From: Arthrobacter gengyunqii
Lineage (GTDB): Bacteria > Actinomycetota > Actinomycetes > Actinomycetales > Micrococcaceae
Length of the DNA: 64,000 nucleotides
Assembly: GCF_023022985.1 (NCBI RefSeq)
Contig: NZ_CP095461.1
Span: forward strand, 372,001 to 436,000
Direction of reading: 5' to 3'
Under the pieces are notes generated by a model, which worked only from the letters and a program-made list of their open reading frames with translations, did not search any database and was not told where the DNA came from. Of this stretch, positions 33,929-42,519 are shown one piece after another (position 1 is the first letter of the stretch; every line of letters begins with the position of its first letter). The translations under genes were made by a program, and so were the position numbers.

Positions 33929-35973
33929 AGTCGAACCTCGTCAAAATGGCAGTACCCGTAGGCGTCATCGGCATCATCCTGCTGCTGGTCGTACCGATCC
34001 CCGCCGGCCTGCTGGACATCCTGATCATCATCAACATCCTGCTGGCCCTGGTCATCCTGCTGACCACGATGTTCGTGCGCAAACCGCTGGACTTCTCCGT
34101 GTTCCCCTCGCTCCTGCTCGTGGCCACACTGTTCCGGCTGGGCCTGAACGTTGCGTCCACGCGCCTGGTGCTGGGTGAGGGATACGCCGGGCAGGTGATT
34201 GAGGCCTTTGGGCACGTGGCTGTGGGCGGTTCGCTGATTATCGGCGCCGTGATCTTCCTGATCCTGGTTGTCATCCAGTTTGTCGTTGTCACCAAGGGCG
34301 CGGAGCGGGTGGCCGAAGTGGGTGCCCGCTTCACCCTGGATGCCATGCCGGGCAAGCAGATGGCCATCGACGCCGACCTGAACGCTGGGCTGATCACTGA
34401 CACGCAGGCACGGGAACGAAGGGCTGAGGTCTCCGCCGAAGCGGACTTCTACGGAGCCATGGACGGCGCCTCAAAGTTCGTCAAGGGCGACGCGATCGCC
34501 GGCCTGATCATCATCATCATCAACCTCGTCGGCGGCATCGCCATCGGCATGCTCCAGCGGGGCATGGACATTGGCGAATCGGTGGGCACCTACAGCCTCC
34601 TGACCATCGGCGACGGCCTCGTGACCCAGATACCGGCGCTGCTGATGGCTGTTTCCACCGGCATGATCGTCACGCGGTCCAACGCCGAAGCGGACATGGG
34701 ATCGACGGCGTCGGCACAGCTGAGCCAGTCCCGCAACGCGCTGATGATTGCCGGGGGCGCAGCCATCGTGATGGCCCTGATCCCGGGGATGCCGAAGCTC
34801 CCGTTCATCATTATTGGTGCGCTGCTCATCTTTGTCTCCCAGCGGATCAAGGTCAGCGAGGCCGCCGAGGAAGCCAGCAAGGAAACCGCCCTGGCCCAGC
34901 TCAACGAACCACCGGCGGAAACCACGGAGGACCTGATCGAGCAGATGCGGGTCCACGCGCTGGAGATCATGCTGGCTCCGGACCTGGTGGGCATTGTTAC
35001 CGGCGGTTCGGACGACCTCCTGGCCCGGGTCCGCTCGCTGCGGCGCAAGATCGCCCTGGAACTTGGCATCGTGGTTCCGCCCGTGCGCACCCGGGACAGC
35101 GTGGATCTTCCCTCCGCCACCTACGTCATCCGCATTGCGGGGGTGGAGGCAGGGCGCGGGGAAGCGCCCGCCGGCAAGGTCCTGGCCCTGGGGGATCACC
35201 TCGAGAGCCTGCCCGGAGCCGCCACCGTGGAGCCGGTCTTCGGCCTCGCCGGCAAATGGGTGCCGAACGAGATGCGCCACGCGGCGGAAATGTCCGGAGC
35301 AACGGTGATCGACAGGGTTTCGGTTCTGGTGACGCACCTTTCAGCGGTTATCACCGCCAATGCCGCCCGGCTGCTGTCCCGCGAGGACGTGCGGATACTG
35401 ACCGAAGGGGTGAAGCAGGTGAACCCCTCCGCCGTGGACGAACTCATCCCCGGGGTGATGTCGCTGGCCGAGGTGCAGCGGGTGCTGCAGGGGCTGCTGG
35501 CGGAGCAGATCCCCATCAACGACCTTCCGCGCATCTATGAGTCACTGCTGCTGCGCGCCAAGATTTCTCCCGACCCCGAACAGCTGGTGGAAGTTGCCCG
35601 CCAGGCACTGGGCCCGGCACTGACCGCCCAGTACATCGACCGGAACGTGCTGCGCGTGATTATGATCGACCCGGGACTGGAGCAGACCATGCTGGAGGCC
35701 CTGCGTCCATCGGACCAGGGAACCCAGATCCTCCTGGACCCGGCGCGCATCGACGCGGTCATGGCGTCGCTCAAGGCTGCTGTTGCGGGGGCGGAAAATG
35801 CCGGTTACGCAGCGGTGCTCGTGTGTGCCCCGGCCCTGCGGCCGGCCATCCGCCGGATGGTGGCGCCGCAAACGGGAGGGCTACCGGTTCTTTCGTATTC
35901 GGAGGTCACAGCGGCTAACGTCAGCATTGAGACAGTGGGGGTGGTCCGTGGAACCGAGACGATTTCAGCTTGA
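33925..35973 (+). CDS. flhA: Flagellar export gate protein FlhA
   Basis: Largest export-gate subunit, 682 aa, with eight predicted helices in the first 310 residues and a cytosolic substrate-docking domain. The FHIPEP signature region is clear (LLVATLFRLGLNVASTRLVLGEGYAGQVIEAFG, then FTLDAMPGKQMAIDADLNAGLI and RRAEVSAEADFYGAMDGASKFVKGDAIAG). The C-terminal half (LEIMLAPDLVGIV through LPVLSYSEV) is complete. It starts at GTG and its end overlaps the FlhF-like gene by 26 nt. Confidence 0.97.
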   Translation: MKSNLVKMAVPVGVIGIILLLVVPIPAGLLDILIIINILLALVILLTTMFVRKPLDFSVFPSLLLVATLFRLGLNVASTRLVLGEGYAGQVIEAFGHVAVGGSLIIGAVIFLILVVIQFVVVTKGAERVAEVGARFTLDAMPGKQMAIDADLNAGLITDTQARERRAEVSAEADFYGAMDGASKFVKGDAIAGLIIIIINLVGGIAIGMLQRGMDIGESVGTYSLLTIGDGLVTQIPALLMAVSTGMIVTRSNAEADMGSTASAQLSQSRNALMIAGGAAIVMALIPGMPKLPFIIIGALLIFVSQRIKVSEAAEEASKETALAQLNEPPAETTEDLIEQMRVHALEIMLAPDLVGIVTGGSDDLLARVRSLRRKIALELGIVVPPVRTRDSVDLPSATYVIRIAGVEAGRGEAPAGKVLALGDHLESLPGAATVEPVFGLAGKWVPNEMRHAAEMSGATVIDRVSVLVTHLSAVITANAARLLSREDVRILTEGVKQVNPSAVDELIPGVMSLAEVQRVLQGLLAEQIPINDLPRIYESLLLRAKISPDPEQLVEVARQALGPALTAQYIDRNVLRVIMIDPGLEQTMLEALRPSDQGTQILLDPARIDAVMASLKAAVAGAENAGYAAVLVCAPALRPAIRRMVAPQTGGLPVLSYSEVTAANVSIETVGVVRGTETISA

Positions 35974-36874
35974 AGGCCCGTCGATTGACGCGCTGAAGGC
36001 ACAGGTGCTGGCCGAACACGGTCCGCGTGCGCGGATCATTGCCGCCGAAAAGGTGACGGTCGGTGGCATCGGCGGATTTCTCGCCCGCCACCACTATGAG
36101 GTGACGGTTCAGCTGCCACCCCGCGGACGCCGCCGGGCACCGGGAGAGCCCGATGCGCATAAGGATGCCGGAATCGCAGCATTGCTGGACCGGGCAGAGC
36201 AGGCCGAAGCGCGCCTTCAGGATCCCGCCGGCGAGCGGTCCGCCGCCGTATCCACGGCATCGCCTGCCTTTGCGGAACTCATGGACACGTTGACGTTCAG
36301 CACCGAAACCGCTGACGTTCCGGCGGATCCGGTGGCCCTGATTTCAGTTCCGGAGCCAGTGCAGCGCGTCCGGTCCGCGCCGGCCCCGCTGTCCGGAGCA
36401 GGTGACCTCGTGATCGTGGTGGGGCTGGGGGAGGACGCGCTTGAAGTGTGCCGTTCCATGTCCCGTGCCGTCGGTGCGGGAGCATCCGGTGTTCGCGCCG
36501 CCGGACTGGTGACTCCTGACGACGTCGTCATGGCCGGCGACCGGCGTGCCGTGGCCGCAGCGCGGGCCGCGGGGGTGATGGGCGGCTACGGCATTTTCCT
36601 CGCCTACAGCCTGGGCCGCGGTGCCACCGAATTGGGGAGGCATGCGACGCTGGTTGCGGCGTTGTCCGCGGACCAGCTCTGGGTGGTGGCCGACGCCGGC
36701 CGCAAACCTGACGATACGGCCGCCTGGGTAGGTGCGGTTAGGGCCGCCGCCAACGTGGACGCGCTCGCGGTGGAAGGCCTCGAAGCGACGGCAACTCCGC
36801 AGACCGTGAACGCGCTGGGCCTGTCCATCGGCTGGCTTGACGGGGGACCCGCTCCCGCTCCGGTGCTGTCATGA
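35948..36874 (+). CDS. FlhF-like protein with degenerate GTPase domain
   Basis: Predicted 308-aa soluble protein in the flhA-flhF slot. The N-terminal 55 residues resemble the FlhF start (MEPRRFQLEGPSIDALKAQVLAEHGPRARIIAAEKVTVGGIGGFLARHHYEVTVQ). After a variable linker, a Rossmann-like domain starts at LVIVVGLGEDALEV, where FlhF should have the P-loop GPTGVGKTT. The Gly-Lys-Ser/Thr is gone, and the G4 (TKxD) motif is also missing. ADAGRKPDDTAAW may be the remnant of the G3 DTAGR strand. It is therefore probably a GTPase-dead relative. The GTG at 35948 lies inside flhA. csrA follows 82 bases later. Confidence 0.72.
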   Translation: MEPRRFQLEGPSIDALKAQVLAEHGPRARIIAAEKVTVGGIGGFLARHHYEVTVQLPPRGRRRAPGEPDAHKDAGIAALLDRAEQAEARLQDPAGERSAAVSTASPAFAELMDTLTFSTETADVPADPVALISVPEPVQRVRSAPAPLSGAGDLVIVVGLGEDALEVCRSMSRAVGAGASGVRAAGLVTPDDVVMAGDRRAVAAARAAGVMGGYGIFLAYSLGRGATELGRHATLVAALSADQLWVVADAGRKPDDTAAWVGAVRAAANVDALAVEGLEATATPQTVNALGLSIGWLDGGPAPAPVLS

Positions 36875-36944
36875 TGCTTCGGGAGGCGGGACGGGGGAGG
36901 GCACTGGGGACGTCACTTCCCGTGGCACCAGCAGGGGTGTGGGA

Positions 36945-36950
36945 TAGAGT
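36945..36950 (+). promoter_or_regulatory. Putative leaderless promoter -10 of csrA
   Basis: TAGAGT lies exactly 6 nt before the csrA ATG. There is no recognisable -35 and no Shine-Dalgarno. This would let csrA be transcribed separately from the sigma-28 units. Confidence 0.45.
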
Positions 36951-36956
36951 GGGCCA

Positions 36957-37226
36957 ATGCTGGTCCTAACGCGCAAATCAGGCGAACAGATCTTGATCGG
37001 AGAAGATATCGTCATCACCGTCCTTGAAGGGCGGGGCGACGGCGTGCGCATCGGCATTGACGCTCCCCGCGGGGTGAAGATCCAGCGGCAGGAGGTCCTG
37101 CGTGCCGTGGAAGAAGCCAATGTGGCTGCTGTCGACACGGCACCAGACGCCGAAGAGCGCATCAAAGCCATGCTCGCGGCCAGGCCGGCGGCTCCCAAAC
37201 CCTCCGCGCAACTCGATAAGCCGTGA
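36957..37226 (+). CDS. csrA: Translational regulator CsrA
   Basis: Homodimeric RNA-binding repressor, 89 aa, that blocks ribosome access at GGA sites. The canonical fold is complete: MLVLTRKSGEQILIGEDIVITVLEGRGDGVRIGIDAPRGVKIQRQEVL. The RNA-contacting Leu4, Arg6 and Arg44 are kept. About 30 extra C-terminal residues (IKAMLAARPAAPKPSAQLDKP) extend past the usual 60-75 aa. In Firmicutes CsrA represses flagellin and is sequestered by FliW. Both partners are in this locus, and the flagellin leader carries matching GGA sites. It closes the flagellar locus. Confidence 0.95.
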   Translation: MLVLTRKSGEQILIGEDIVITVLEGRGDGVRIGIDAPRGVKIQRQEVLRAVEEANVAAVDTAPDAEERIKAMLAARPAAPKPSAQLDKP

Positions 37227-37403
37227 GGGACTCCGCTGGCGTTTAGCTTTACCGGGTGGCCTGAAACGGCGGAGAACAACTCGGGCTACCGCGCTGGCCG
37301 TGTTGGGCGCGTGTCTCACTGTGAGTCATACCAGTGGCCCGGGTGGCCACCCGTCGTGCGGCATACCTGAGCCCAATTCGGCCGCACAACTCTTTCACCC
37401 AAC

Positions 37404-37447
37404 AAAAAAATCCCCTGGAACTCCAATGAGTTCTCAGGGGATTTTTC
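37404..37447. terminator. Bidirectional terminator between csrA and tRNA-Thr
   Basis: A near-perfect hairpin (AAATCCCCTGGAACTC with a one-bulge complement) has an A-run before it and ATTTTTCCTTTTT after it. It can end both csrA and the minus-strand tRNA-Thr. Confidence 0.85.
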
Positions 37448-37460
37448 CTTTTTGCTGCGG

Positions 37461-37533
37461 AGCCTCCTGCCAGAATCGAACTGGCGACCTTCTCATTACG
37501 AGTGAGACGCTCTACCAACTGAGCTAAGGAGGC
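37461..37533 (-). tRNA. tRNA-Thr(CGU)
   Basis: The minus strand folds as a 73-nt class I tRNA. The acceptor stem is GCCTCCT with AGGAGGC, the D arm begins AGCTCAGTTGGTAGAGC, the anticodon loop CTCGTAA has anticodon CGT, and the T loop is AGTTCGATTCT. CCA is not encoded. The 148 bases after it up to the next gene show nothing further. Confidence 0.95.
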
Positions 37534-37681
37534 GGGCTTCAGCTGTCCGCTAACGGCCAGAATCCACAAGGAACTACTTTACGTGCCACGGGGCGGCTGG
37601 TCAAAACGGCCCTCTCTGACCCGACGTTTCTGGTGCGGCATAGAACCGGGACCATTTCCGGGCGGCGCCCGTGACAAACAG

Positions 37682-39277
37682 CTAGGAGCAGACCTTGTCC
37701 TCGCGGGGTACGGTGCCGTCAATGAAATAGTCGTCCACAGTGTTGGCGATGCACTCATCCCCGCGTCCGTACGCGGTGTGCCCCTCGCCTTCCCAGGTCA
37801 CCAGGGTGGCGGAGTCCAGCTGTTCGGCCAGAGCCACGGACCACTGGTACGGGGTGGCCGGATCGCCGGTGGTGCCGATGACCAGCAGCTCGGCGGCACC
37901 CTCGGCCTTAATCTCATGCGGGGTGTTCACCGGTTCATAGGGCCAGTACTCGCACGTGATCCCGCCGTAGCCGAGGAACTTGCCGATGGTGGGGGAGGCT
38001 TCTTCGAGCTTCTTGGCGTCCAGGGCCATCTGCTCATCATCGGCGGTCATCGGATAGTCCAGGCAGTTGATGGCGCTGAACGCCACCGTGGTGTTGGACC
38101 CGTAGGTGCCGTCGGGCTGCCGGTCAGCGTTCAGGTCCGCCAGGTACAGCATGGTGGACGGGTCGCCCTTGAGTGCGTCAGCAAGCGCCTGGGTGAGGAC
38201 AGGCCAGTTGTCGGAGTTGTACAGCGGGACGATGAGGCCGGTGACGAAGGTGGACACAGTGACCGTCCGGCCGTCCTTGGCCGTCATCGGGCTGGCCTCG
38301 ACGGAGGCAATCAGGTCCCGGATGGTGTCAATGGCCTGATCGGTGCTGCCGGACAGCGGGCAGTCTGCGGACGTCAGGCAATCCTCAACATAAGCGCGGA
38401 TGGCATTTTCGAAACCTTCCGCCTGGCCAAGGGTGATGTCTTCATTGCTGGCGGAAGGATCCAAGCCGCCGTCGAGGACCATGCGGCCTACCCGTTCCGG
38501 AAACAGCTCGGCGTAGGTGGCGCCCAGGAACGTGCCGTAGGAAAAGCCCAGGTAGTTCAGCTGCTCATCACCGGCCACTGCACGCAGGATGTCCATGTCC
38601 CGTGCGGCGCTGACGGTGTCCACGTGACCCAGCAGCTCACCGGTCTTCGCTTTGCACTTGGCAGCCAGCTCTCTGGCGTCCTCGCGGGCGGCCTCCAGCC
38701 CGGCCGGCACGGCCGGATCGTAATACTCTTCGCGGAGGGCATCCAATTCGGCATCTGTGAGGCATTCCACCGGGGTGGACCGTCCGACACCGCGCGGATC
38801 AAAGCCCAGAATGTTGAAGTTTTCCCGCAGCCGGTCCGTGGTCACGTAGTCCACGGATTCACTCACGATGTCATAACCGGAGCCGCCCGGCCCGCCCGGA
38901 TTGAGCAGAATGGTGCCCTGCGGTGTTTTGTCATCGGATTCAGCCAGGATCACGGCGAGCTCAATGCTCTCGCCGTCCGGGTCCGCATAGTTCAGCGGAA
39001 CGTCAACCGTGGCGCACCGGAAGCTGTTTCTCAGCCCGTTTTCACACTCGTCCCAGGCCACGTCCTGGCTGTAGAAGGGCAGCAGGTCCTCGGGAACGTC
39101 TCCGATAACGTCAGCAGAGGCGGCTGTCGGAGTTGCACTCGCGGACGACGACTGCGACGCCGCGCCGGTTTCATCCGGCTCAGTGTCCCCGGTACAGGCA
39201 GTTATGCCCGTCAGCAGGACGACGGCGGAGGCTGCAGCCAGCGCAAGTCGGGGAAAGCGGCGGCTGGCTGGGGTCAT
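37682..39277 (-). CDS. Secreted alpha/beta hydrolase lipoprotein (TAP-like peptidase)
   Basis: Predicted surface lipoprotein of 531 aa related to tripeptidyl aminopeptidases (SlpD/SlpE/TAP). The signal has a lipobox ending LTGITAC. The alpha/beta fold shows the oxyanion motif LLNPGGPGGSG, the nucleophile elbow GFSYGTFLG, the acid LLVIGTTGDPATP and the base His in WEGEGHTAYGRGDEC. These enzymes trim tripeptides from secreted peptides. The ATG at 39277 has AGGAGCA upstream; a longer frame exists but would place the signal internally. It stands alone, pointing towards tRNA-Thr. Confidence 0.88.
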   Translation of the reverse strand: MTPASRRFPRLALAAASAVVLLTGITACTGDTEPDETGAASQSSSASATPTAASADVIGDVPEDLLPFYSQDVAWDECENGLRNSFRCATVDVPLNYADPDGESIELAVILAESDDKTPQGTILLNPGGPGGSGYDIVSESVDYVTTDRLRENFNILGFDPRGVGRSTPVECLTDAELDALREEYYDPAVPAGLEAAREDARELAAKCKAKTGELLGHVDTVSAARDMDILRAVAGDEQLNYLGFSYGTFLGATYAELFPERVGRMVLDGGLDPSASNEDITLGQAEGFENAIRAYVEDCLTSADCPLSGSTDQAIDTIRDLIASVEASPMTAKDGRTVTVSTFVTGLIVPLYNSDNWPVLTQALADALKGDPSTMLYLADLNADRQPDGTYGSNTTVAFSAINCLDYPMTADDEQMALDAKKLEEASPTIGKFLGYGGITCEYWPYEPVNTPHEIKAEGAAELLVIGTTGDPATPYQWSVALAEQLDSATLVTWEGEGHTAYGRGDECIANTVDDYFIDGTVPREDKVCS

Positions 39278-39350
39278 CGTTGCTCCTGGAGACTGTGGAC
39301 GGTGCGATAGGTGTCGGCGGACTGACAAGCTGCACTGCGGCCCGCGGGGT

Positions 39351-40493
39351 TTATAACAGGCTAACTGCCATTGCCTCGATGGCCAGCAGCGGTGCCACAT
39401 TGGTGGACACCAGGCGTCTGCGGACCACGTTGATTTCCTCCATTCTCAGCAGTGTCTGTTCCGGGGAGCCCTGGGCGGCGTACTCGGTCAGTTCGCGGCG
39501 CAGGGATTCATTGACGAGGGTGTCGCTGTTGCCGAGTTGGAGCATGAGGACGTCCCGGTAAAAGGAGAGCAGATCGGTCAGGGCCCGGTCGAAGTAATCG
39601 TTCTTGGACCGTTTGGCCCGGCGGACCTGATCCTCCTCCAAGCGCTTGACCTGGCTGCGGATCGACGGCGGCAGTGTTCCGCTTTCCGGCGCGCCCAGGG
39701 AGGCCAGCAGCGACTGCCGTTCGGCGGCGTCGCGCTGTTCAAACGAGCTGGTGGCTTCGGCTTCGGCCAACGCCACCAGATCGGCGGCCGCTTTCATGGC
39801 GCCGGAGACGTTGCGCAGGGAGAGGGGGAGCCGCACGATGGAGTCCCGGCGGCTGCGTGCGCCCTCGTCGGTGGCCAACCGCTTGGCAATGCCGATGTGG
39901 CTCTGGGCGGCACGTGCCGCTGCGCGGGCCACATCCGGGTCAATGCCGTCCCGGCGGATCAGCAGCTCAGCCACGTCCTCGACCGGTGGCAGGCGGAGGC
40001 TGACCGCGCGGCAACGGGATCGGATGGTCACCAGGACGTCGCCGGGGCTGGGGGCGCACAGCAGCCAGATGGTGCGCGGCGGCGGTTCTTCGATGGCTTT
40101 GAGGAGCACGTTGGTGCTGCGTTCCTGCATGCGGTCGGCGTCTTCGACAATGATGACGCGCCAGCGGCCCGTGGAAGGCTTGTCCTGGGCCTTACGCACC
40201 AGCTCCCGCGCTTCATCGATGCTGATGGTCACCTTCTCCGTGGTGACTGAGGTGACGTCCGCATGTGAGCCTGCCAGCGCAGTCCGGCAGGCCTTGCACT
40301 CACCGCAGCCGCGCAGCGCCGGATCCTGCTGGTCGCACAGCAGTGCGGCGGCGAAGGCCCGGGCGGCGTTGGACCGGCCGGATCCGGGCGGGCCGGTGAA
40401 CAGCCAGGCGTGGTTTGGGGTTGCCTGGGCGGCTCCGCGGCGCAGCTGGTCAACCACCGGATCCTGGCCCTGCAGATCGTCCCAGACACTCAC
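39351..40493 (-). CDS. holB: DNA polymerase III subunit delta-prime
   Basis: Clamp-loader subunit, 380 aa, of the replicative polymerase. The AAA+ domain shows the P-loop-like HAWLFTGPPGSGRSNAARAF, a zinc site CxxxxxxxxCGECKAC near residues 53-65, sensor region IIVEDADRMQERSTNVLLKAIEEPPPRTIWLLCA, and the SRC motif (TIRSRCR). It starts at GTG overlapping the tmk stop (GTGA), giving a tmk-holB pair as in many actinobacteria. Confidence 0.93.
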   Translation of the reverse strand: MSVWDDLQGQDPVVDQLRRGAAQATPNHAWLFTGPPGSGRSNAARAFAAALLCDQQDPALRGCGECKACRTALAGSHADVTSVTTEKVTISIDEARELVRKAQDKPSTGRWRVIIVEDADRMQERSTNVLLKAIEEPPPRTIWLLCAPSPGDVLVTIRSRCRAVSLRLPPVEDVAELLIRRDGIDPDVARAAARAAQSHIGIAKRLATDEGARSRRDSIVRLPLSLRNVSGAMKAAADLVALAEAEATSSFEQRDAAERQSLLASLGAPESGTLPPSIRSQVKRLEEDQVRRAKRSKNDYFDRALTDLLSFYRDVLMLQLGNSDTLVNESLRRELTEYAAQGSPEQTLLRMEEINVVRRRLVSTNVAPLLAIEAMAVSLL

Positions 40494-41140
40494 GGCAACA
40501 GCTCCTGGACCCTCGCCGAGATGGTGGCTGCCAGCTCATCCACGGGCTTCCCGGCGTCGAGCACCAGATAGCGGTCAGGGTCGGTCCGGGCCTGCTCCAG
40601 GAAGGCCCGCCGGATGCGCAGGTGGAAGGTGTCGGGCTCGGATTCCAGCCGGTCCTCGGCGGCCTCGTTGGCGGTGCGCCGCAGGCGGCCCTGTTCGGGA
40701 TCCACGTCGAGCAGCACGGTGAGGTCCGGAGTAAAGCCTTCGGTGGCCCAGACGTTCAGCCGGCGCACGTCGTCCGCGCCCAGCGACCGTCCGGACCCCT
40801 GATAAGCCACCGAGCTGTCGATGAACCGGTCGCAGACCACCACCTCGCCGCGTTCCACGGCCGGGCGGATCACCTGTGCCACATGCGCGGCCCGCGAGGC
40901 CGCAAAGATCAGCGCTTCGGTGCGGGCGTCAATGTCGCCGTTGCCGTGCTCCAGCACCAGGGAGCGCAGCTGCTCTCCCACCGGCGTTCCGCCCGGCTCA
41001 CGCGTGCGGACCACGGTGCGGCCGGACGCTTCCAAAGCCGCAGTGAGCTTGGCCGCCTGGGTCGACTTGCCGGCACCGTCGCCGCCTTCGAAGGTTATGA
41101 ACAGGCCTGCCGTAGCGGCGGGGACATCAGAAATACTCAC
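40490..41140 (-). CDS. tmk: Thymidylate kinase
   Basis: dTMP to dTDP kinase, 216 aa. Motifs: P-loop FEGGDGAGKSTQAAKL near residues 15-30, the DRF motif in VVCDRFIDSSVAYQGSGR, and a LID region following DPEQGRLRRTANE. It starts at GTG 41140. TAGGCT lies 6 nt upstream with no Shine-Dalgarno, so the mRNA is probably leaderless. It is first in the tmk-holB operon and divergent from the metabolic PLP enzyme. Confidence 0.95.
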   Translation of the reverse strand: MSISDVPAATAGLFITFEGGDGAGKSTQAAKLTAALEASGRTVVRTREPGGTPVGEQLRSLVLEHGNGDIDARTEALIFAASRAAHVAQVIRPAVERGEVVVCDRFIDSSVAYQGSGRSLGADDVRRLNVWATEGFTPDLTVLLDVDPEQGRLRRTANEAAEDRLESEPDTFHLRIRRAFLEQARTDPDRYLVLDAGKPVDELAATISARVQELLP

Positions 41141-41146
41141 CTGCCT

Positions 41147-41152
41147 AGCCTA
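41147..41152 (-). promoter_or_regulatory. Putative leaderless promoter -10 of tmk
   Basis: TAGGCT on the minus strand, then AGGCAG, then the GTG start. The 6-nt spacing puts the transcription start at or next to the start codon. Confidence 0.5.
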
Positions 41153-41301
41153 CCTAGTCCGGCTGGGAAGCCGCTGCCAGGGAAACCGGCTCCGGGGCAT
41201 GGTGCAGGCGGCATCTCCGCGAGCGGGCCGAGGGCCGGCAGCTGCCGTTCCATGAGTCTCTGCGTGAACGTTTTGTGCGGGCCTATCCAGACGCAGCGCA
41301 T

Positions 41302-41307
41302 TAGGCT
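41302..41307 (+). promoter_or_regulatory. Putative leaderless promoter -10 of the Cys/Met PLP enzyme
   Basis: TAGGCT, GTTCCC, ATG: same hexamer and same 6-nt spacing as before tmk. Confidence 0.5.
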
Positions 41308-41313
41308 GTTCCC

Positions 41314-42510
41314 ATGAGCCAAGCGCCGAACCTCCACTCCGCAGGGAACCTTTCACCGGACACCGTAGTGGTGTCTGCAGGGCGTCCGCCGCGTGAACCG
41401 GATGCCCCGGTCAACCCGCCCATCGTGCTCTCCTCGACTTTCCACGGCACAGGGACTCCGGCTCCGGGCGACCGGGTGTACGGCCGCTTTTCCAACCCCA
41501 CCTGGGACCCCTTTGAAACGGCACTGTCCGAGCTCGAGGGGGCAGCTTTGCCGGCGCTGGTCTTTTCGTCGGGTCTGGCTGCCGTGTCGGCCGCGTTATC
41601 GCTGGTTCCCGCCGGCGGCATCCTGGTGATGCCGCAGCACAGCTATCAGGGGTCGCTGCTCCTCGCCGCTGAGGAAGCGGCCAACGGACGCTTCACGGTC
41701 CGCACCGTGGACATCGCGGATACGGAGCAGGTGCTGGCTGCTCTGCGGGGTTCCGACGCCGACGCCGACGCCGGCTCCGGCGACGGAACCCGGCCGGCGG
41801 ACATGCTGTGGATCGAAAGCCCCACCAACCCGATGCTTGAGGTGGCCGAGATCGATGTGCTGGCCCACGCTGCCCACGATGCAGGTGCGCTGGTGGTCGC
41901 TGACAACACCTTTTCCACCCCCTTGGTGACCCGCCCGCTGGAGCTGGGTGCCGACGTCGTGCTCCACTCGGTCACCAAGTACCTTGCAGGACACTCGGAC
42001 GTGATCCTCGGTGCGCTGGCCACCTCTGACGAGGACCTCCGCAGCCGGCTGCACAACCACCGCTCCCTGCACGGCGCCATCGCGGGGCCCTTTGAAGTGT
42101 GGCTGGCGCTGCGCGGGCTGCGGACCCTGGCTCTGCGGATCGAACGGTCTCAGGCCACCGCCGGGCTGCTGGCAGATCGGCTGCTCGGCCACCCGGCAGT
42201 GGAAGCCGTCCGCTACCCGGGCCTGCCCGGGGACGCCGGCTACGAACGCGCCGTCAAGCAGATGAACGGGTTCGGATCCATCCTGTGCATCGAAGTTGCC
42301 GGCGGAGCCGAGGCCGCGGAGGCCGTAGCTGCCCATGTTCGTTTGTGGCTGCCGGCCACTTCTCTCGGGGGAGTGGAATCGTTGATTGAACGGCGACGGC
42401 GCCAGCCGGGGGAACCGCATTCCGTGCCGGAGAACCTGCTGCGGCTCTCGGTGGGCATCGAGAATGCCGAGGACCTCTGGTCGGACCTCTCCTCCGCGCT
42501 GGCAAGGTAG
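41314..42510 (+). CDS. Cystathionine gamma-synthase/lyase-type PLP enzyme
   Basis: Cys/Met-metabolism fold-type I PLP enzyme, 398 aa, carrying out gamma-replacement or gamma-elimination on cystathionine-type substrates. Motifs: YGRFSNPTWDPFETALSELEG, the phosphate-binding FSSGLAAVSAAL, WIESPTNPMLEV, ADNTFSTP and the PLP lysine in VLHSVTKYLAGHSD. The C-terminal domain has LGGVESLIERRRRQPGE. MetB, MetC and CTH activities cannot be separated from sequence alone. The gene is followed 9 bases later by the DUF2516 gene. Confidence 0.85.
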   Translation: MSQAPNLHSAGNLSPDTVVVSAGRPPREPDAPVNPPIVLSSTFHGTGTPAPGDRVYGRFSNPTWDPFETALSELEGAALPALVFSSGLAAVSAALSLVPAGGILVMPQHSYQGSLLLAAEEAANGRFTVRTVDIADTEQVLAALRGSDADADAGSGDGTRPADMLWIESPTNPMLEVAEIDVLAHAAHDAGALVVADNTFSTPLVTRPLELGADVVLHSVTKYLAGHSDVILGALATSDEDLRSRLHNHRSLHGAIAGPFEVWLALRGLRTLALRIERSQATAGLLADRLLGHPAVEAVRYPGLPGDAGYERAVKQMNGFGSILCIEVAGGAEAAEAVAAHVRLWLPATSLGGVESLIERRRRQPGEPHSVPENLLRLSVGIENAEDLWSDLSSALAR

Positions 42511-42513
42511 GCT
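42508..42513 (+). promoter_or_regulatory. Putative leaderless promoter -10 of the DUF2516 gene
   Basis: TAGGCT overlaps the stop region of the preceding gene and lies 6 nt before the GTG start. Confidence 0.45.
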
Positions 42514-42519
42514 GAAACG

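Noticed and set aside
37583..39310. Plus-strand frame opposite the TAP-like hydrolase (575 codons)
   Set aside because: Shadow; the minus-strand frame has lipobox, nucleophile elbow and all catalytic residues.
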